A stretch of 64,000 bases of DNA from Amoebophrya sp. A120. Lineage: Eukaryota; Sar; Dinophyceae; Syndiniales; Amoebophryaceae. Shown one piece after another: positions 60,405 to 64,000 of the stretch. The position numbers and the translations under genes are program-made. The notes below the pieces were generated by a model, which did not search any database, was not told the origin of the DNA, and was given only the letters and a program-made list of their open reading frames with translations. How positions within the stretch are numbered: position 1 is the first letter of the stretch; every line of letters begins with the position of its first letter. The stretch spans positions 2,418,001 to 2,482,000 of the forward strand of contig CAJINV010000008.1 in NCBI GenBank assembly GCA_905178155.1, written 5' to 3'.

Positions 60405-60680
60405 CGCTTGTTCTTGCCCGAACAGAGTATTCTTTTTCGCCCCACCAAATAGTAGAAATCACGCACAGAGGAAACTCAAAAATGCTAAGATACAGACTGT
60501 AGAAGCCGCTATCTTGTATTCTTGCATCCAATTTCGAGATCGAAAAAAGAACAGAAGCATGGCGAAAGCAGAAAAGCAAGCGGAGAGTGCCAGGTCAGTG
60601 GGTCATTCGGTATTTCTATTTTTCTGCTCGGTATGAAGCCGAACGTCTTCACCGGCATCAACCTACATGTAAGTACTTAC

Positions 60681-60768
60681 ACCCCATACTCGTTTGCCGA
60701 AGAGATACAGGTCGATCATGATCTGCGGCTCCAGCCATGTTTTTAGCTTCGCCTGCAGATACATGAAC
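60681..60768 (-). CDS. single recognisable exon of an unidentified gene
   Basis: Between AG (60770-60769) and GTAAGT (60680) the minus strand reads FMYLQAKLKTWLEPQIMI and on to DLYLFGKRVWG, clearly protein-like. Joining to the next stretch may use an 18-nt intron (60680-60663), giving VDAGEDVRLHTEQKNRN and a stop. The first exon upstream was not found. No family recognised. Confidence 0.4.
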
Positions 60769-60779
60769 CTGTGGGCGCA

Positions 60780-61440
60780 AGGCGAGGGCGCGCGCTAGCA
60801 ATCTTGGAATAAATACAGAGAATCAGAATGGTCTGACTTCAATTTTCAAGACATCTATGAAATTGAAACCAGCACACTTTGGAGAGTAATTGCAATGGCC
60901 GCAGACACAATTAACTTGCAGACGTAGTTCTCTCTCGCTCAACTAACTATGTCGCAGAAGTCAAGGAAGCAGTTTTTTTGATTCTTTCGGTTCTGCCAAC
61001 ATTTTGACACGTCCATTTTGAATTCAAAGAATGATGTTGCTGTTGCAGATAATGAAACACGAACATCTGCTGGTGTCGACAGCGACGGTTCATGGTAGAC
61101 CCACGTCCAACTTTGAGAGAGATTCAGAGTAGGGACAGCACTCCGCATCAAATGTTTCTTTTTCTTGTTGCTCGGGAGCATTTATTACTACTATTCGATA
61201 CAAAACTACGGAGTTTCATCTTCTGTTGACGAAGATCAACGTGACAAACTGCGCGCACGATCAGAATCGCGCCCGTTCCGAAATCGTTCGATCCCACAGC
61301 TCAGGTCCTGAAGCCTCTTGACCGGAATCCTTGGACCTAAATGCTTAGCGCCTAGCCTTAGGATGTTCATGATGATGATGATGAGGGTGATGGAGATGGT
61401 GAGAATGATGAACATGATCAAGCTCATGGAAATGGTCAAA
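60780..61440. other. gene-poor stretch
   Basis: No supported gene. A GATGAT-rich microsatellite-like patch lies at 61366-61432. Confidence 0.4.
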
Positions 61441-61448
61441 GGCAAGCC

Positions 61449-61905
61449 CTAGAGCTTGCAAAGATCCCGAACCTTTGTCATGTCTTTCCCTTGCCTCAGG
61501 TTTGTGGCAGCTCGCGACGCAGTGCGCAATCTCACCCAGTTAGACATTTGACAGAACTCCAGCCCTATCGGCTTAGCCTGTTGACTTGTGTCACTGTGTT
61601 CCCCAACATCTTCTTTGAATCTGAAGTAAGTAGCTGACTCGAGTTACTCATACCACATACTGCACCAGCGACACAAAGAGCAAGCAAGTTACAATCGAGA
61701 CGAAGAGCAGACACGACCACGCAAAGACTGCAGTCATGCGTGCCATGACTATTACCCACAATCCCACGTGCAACAACTTTAGGAACAACATCAACTCCCT
61801 CTGCTTTCCCGCTTCGTCTCCTCCGCAAACGGAGCTCGTCGTCTCAGGCACTTCGAGGAGCAAGATTTGACCTCCTACGAGCAGAGCAAATGCACGCATA
61901 GGCAT
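61449..61905 (-). CDS. probable membrane protein, last exons of an unidentified gene
   Basis: A first block (61905-61652) has three hydrophobic stretches (RAFALLVGGQILLLEV, FLKLLHVGLWVIVMARM, FAWSCLLFVSIVTCLLFVSL) and ends before GTATGAG. After an AG near 61620 a hydrophilic tail continues (FKEDVGEHSDTSQQAKPIG ... MTKVRDLCKL) to a stop at 61449. Upstream coding in 62327-61906 is probable but not resolved. No family recognised. Confidence 0.42.
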
Positions 61906-62327
61906 AGCTCATCACGTCTCCCGATCCCAGAAAAGCGTCGACAACAGAGTCAAGTTGGTCACCACGACCGGGTACCATTCTCAAAGTTCTGCAGCTTCGT
62001 CAGCGATCACAACTCCGGATCGACTAGAGTGGCACCTTTCTCAGCGGCTTCTGGCGCTTACGTTTTCGTCGACCACGCGTTCGCCAAGCCCAGCGCTCTC
62101 GGAAAGGTGAACGTTGCAGCGGTGAATAACTGAATGTACGCGTCCGTCGTCGTTGCCCGCTGCGGTCCAAGACCCAATGGGTGGCGCAAGCCGACGGCTG
62201 TCCGGATCGCGTTTGCATCTGCCCACGAACGAGTTCTGCTGCCGAAGATACAGCATCGAGTTTCTGCAAAACTCATTCCCCGCAGCTTGGTAGGCGGTGT
62301 AGAAAAATGACGGACCCAGTTCCGCAA

Positions 62328-62759
62328 TTATGCCGCTTGTCCTCGCAATTGCAATCTCGCGAGTTCCGCTTCACTTTCCTTTTGATCCGAATCCTTCGTA
62401 TTCGTGCTTCGTGAACTTTTCGTTTTAGCTGTAGTCTTGATTTCCGCCACACTTTGGGCGTCATCGTGAACATTCACCGTGTCGGAGTCATCGTCAGATT
62501 TATTTGGCCAAAATCGTGCCAAGCGTGTTTGAAATACTGCTTTGCCATTACTTGTTACAGGCCAGAAAGACAAAGCAGACGCTTGGACTGGTGGCGCATC
62601 ATATCCGTTTCTTGGCCTTTCCGTTGTTCTTTCATTTACCGTATATCTGCTTTCAAAGCTCTTTCGTCCTCTCTCTTTTCGTTTACATGTGCCTCTCTCT
62701 GTCTCTCCTGGTCCTGAGGAAGGACGCACGACTCTTGAAATGATGGTCTTGAACACCAA
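62328..62759 (-). CDS. hypothetical hydrophilic protein or exon
   Basis: The 143-codon frame has a Pro/aromatic stretch (GYDAPPVQASALSFWPV), a basic-aromatic part (FQTRLARFWPNK) and an acidic to Lys/Ser-rich tail (DDDSDTVNVHDDAQSVAEI). Protein-like, but without a domain I know. It may be the upstream exon of the membrane-protein gene. Confidence 0.38.
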   Translation of the reverse strand: MVFKTIISRVVRPSSGPGETERGTCKRKERGRKSFESRYTVNERTTERPRNGYDAPPVQASALSFWPVTSNGKAVFQTRLARFWPNKSDDDSDTVNVHDDAQSVAEIKTTAKTKSSRSTNTKDSDQKESEAELARLQLRGQAA

Positions 62760-62991
62760 AGCTTGTGAATTATCTTAATAAAGAGAGAGTCAAATCCTCC
62801 GCGCGCAGATCGTAGCGGGGTTTCATTTTGTGTCGTCCTCTCCTGTGAAGATGGTGCTGTGGGAGACATTCATATAATTCATTCATGCGTGAGCTTTGCC
62901 TTGGTTGAGATAACAAACACCACGATAGGGGCTATTGAAATTGCGTCGCCTCGCAATTCGCAGTAGAAGTAGAATTCATTCCTTCGGTTTT

Positions 62992-63722
62992 TCATCTCTT
63001 GTAACCTTTACCCTTTCCTTTCCCACCCTTCCATGCGCCTCCACCTTTGCGATATCGCTTTCTCTTCGGCTTTTTCGTCTTGTCCTTTATTGCTGTGGAA
63101 AATAGTTGGATTTTCGCATTGCTGACAGGTTGAAAACCAAGAAATCAGGATCATCCGCCACAGTAGGTTCTTCACGCATAGGAAAGCGAAAGAGTACCAT
63201 CGAAATCGAACTGTGAGCTCTAGTATGTAAGAATAGAAGCATCCGCGTCAACCAACATTTCAAACAAAAAATACAGTCATCCAGCAGCTTCTTGTCCAAA
63301 TCGATGTGCTCCGGAAGAAAAATATAGCGAATATTTGGCCCTCGAACTGTCAGGTGGTCGATCCTCACTGGAATTCTTCTCTTCACTATCATTGTCACTT
63401 GCTTCAGATGCGTGTTCATCGAGGTGTCGCAGCCTGCATTTCGATTGCGATTCGTCGTTTTCTTTTCATTCATTACAACAGCATGGCCACCATATGAAGA
63501 GACAGACAAGGGATGCTTTTTCGATTTTTTCATTTCCTTGATGAAAAATTAAATTGGTACGGCAAGAAAGACAAAGTAAAAGTTGTAGCTACTAGCGTAC
63601 TTCAAAAATGATTTCATAACCCTCAGCTCACCTGTCATTGTCCCTTGAATTACTGTTCCGTTTTTCATCTCCACCTGGACCACCTCATTGTTCAGCTTCA
63701 TCAAAAACTGAACCAACTTCAT
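62992..63722 (-). CDS. SNRPD1: small nuclear ribonucleoprotein Sm D1
   Basis: Three exons on the minus strand: 63722-63632, 63433-63275, 63092-62992. Both introns are GT-AG (198 and 182 nt), phases fit, and the product is 116 aa. It starts MKLVQFLMKLNNEVVQVEMK, the Sm1 motif with KNGTVIQGTMTG. It continues CDTSMNTHLKQVTM and, in Sm2, HLTVRGPNIRYIFLP, then LDKKLLDD. These are diagnostic of Sm D1, a ring subunit of U1, U2, U4 and U5 snRNPs. The usual C-terminal RG-repeat tail is replaced by a Lys/Gly tail (GGAWKGGKGKGKGYKR). Human Sm D1 is 119 aa, so the length is normal. Confidence 0.95.
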
Positions 63723-63729
63723 CGTGCAT

Positions 63730-64000
63730 TTCGGGGATGTGCTTCTCTTCGCTCTTGTCGCCAGGAAAAAGCGCAGCTATATTGGGTGCTGACGTGAGTT
63801 GTCAACTACAGGCTCTGGTGTCGCGATGATTGGCTCGATGAGTATGTCATTAAAAACGGTTCCGGCGGACGCAAATGAAGTTGCGCTGCTGCTGCTGCCT
63901 CTGTACCGCAGGAAGTGGAGGTGGAAGAGACACTGCTAGTACTGCGGGGTGAGAAATATGCTGGCTGATGCTTTTGAAAAATATGTTGCTTGTCGCCTAA
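63730..64000. other. window end, possible edge of another minus-strand gene
   Basis: On the minus strand, 63945-63825 reads a Ser/Ala/Pro-rich peptide with a poly-Ala run that could be a terminal exon, but it is cut by the window edge and has no identifiable motif. Confidence 0.2.

Noticed and set aside
61366-61432. GATGAT-rich tract
   Set aside because: Simple microsatellite-like sequence; not a CRISPR or structured repeat.
1-64000. Dinoflagellate trans-spliced leader, rRNA genes, CRISPR arrays, bacterial operons
   Set aside because: None seen on reading both strands; the gene structures are eukaryotic with cis introns.

Overview
This is a nuclear genome fragment of a microbial eukaryote. 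Genes contain GT-AG spliceosomal introns of about 100-200 nt, and the products are eukaryotic: SUMO E1 subunit, snRNP core Sm D1, CDKAL1-type tRNA methylthiotransferase and a Yip1 Golgi protein. Two kinds of element with inverted-repeat ends interrupt coding sequence. In each case, removing the element plus one copy of its short target duplication leaves the reading frame intact, and the resulting junctions are not GT-AG. Such introner-like non-canonical introns are known from the parasitic dinoflagellate Amoebophrya (Syndiniales) and some other protists. I infer an alveolate of that kind, but the sequence alone does not prove it. I saw no dinoflagellate spliced-leader sequence, no convincing tRNA or rRNA gene and no CRISPR array.

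Layout. 0-6.6 kb: a plus-strand multi-exon gene carrying a 148-bp introner, an acidic secreted-type protein gene, and an intron-less SAE1/AOS1-like SUMO E1 subunit ending in a SUMO-interacting motif. 6.6-24.7 kb: an AT-rich intergenic region invaded by nested mobile elements. A decayed Ty1/copia LTR retrotransposon (LTR 7450-7975, gag, pol) has its 3' LTR split by a TIR-bounded insertion (13295-23619, 7-bp TSD). That insertion itself contains an 8.1-kb tyrosine-recombinase retrotransposon of the DIRS/PAT type (15334-23469) with split direct repeats A1...B1-A2-B2 and three large open frames. 24.7-29.5 kb: three minus-strand genes for low-complexity, mostly disordered proteins. 30.4-34.5 kb: a giant CDKAL1-like methylthiotransferase. 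37.5-42.2 kb: a HAD-type phosphatase gene with a second copy of the small introner and an internal SUMO-interacting motif, then a Ser/Gly-rich two-exon gene. 43.1-44.8 kb: a five-exon gene encoding a WW domain fused to a Yip1 membrane domain. 44.8-50 kb: gene-poor. 50-53.8 kb: several unidentified minus-strand exons. 54.0-59.5 kb: a four-exon gene for a protein with ten or eleven SUMO-acceptor consensus sites. It is interrupted by a 3.1-kb inverted-repeat element (55728-58848) packed with hairpins and 195-bp tandem units. 59.6-64 kb: further minus-strand genes, ending with a clear three-exon Sm D1.

Biology. Three separate genes carry SUMO-related features: the E1 subunit with a C-terminal SIM, the HAD protein with a SIM, and a multi-site SUMO-target candidate. 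The strongest novelty candidates are the small introner family (two 148-150-bp copies with 5-bp TSDs), the very large introner-like element, the unusual DIRS-type gene order and the WW-Yip1 fusion. Exon limits were deduced by eye from reading frame and splice signals, so they should be tested against RNA.
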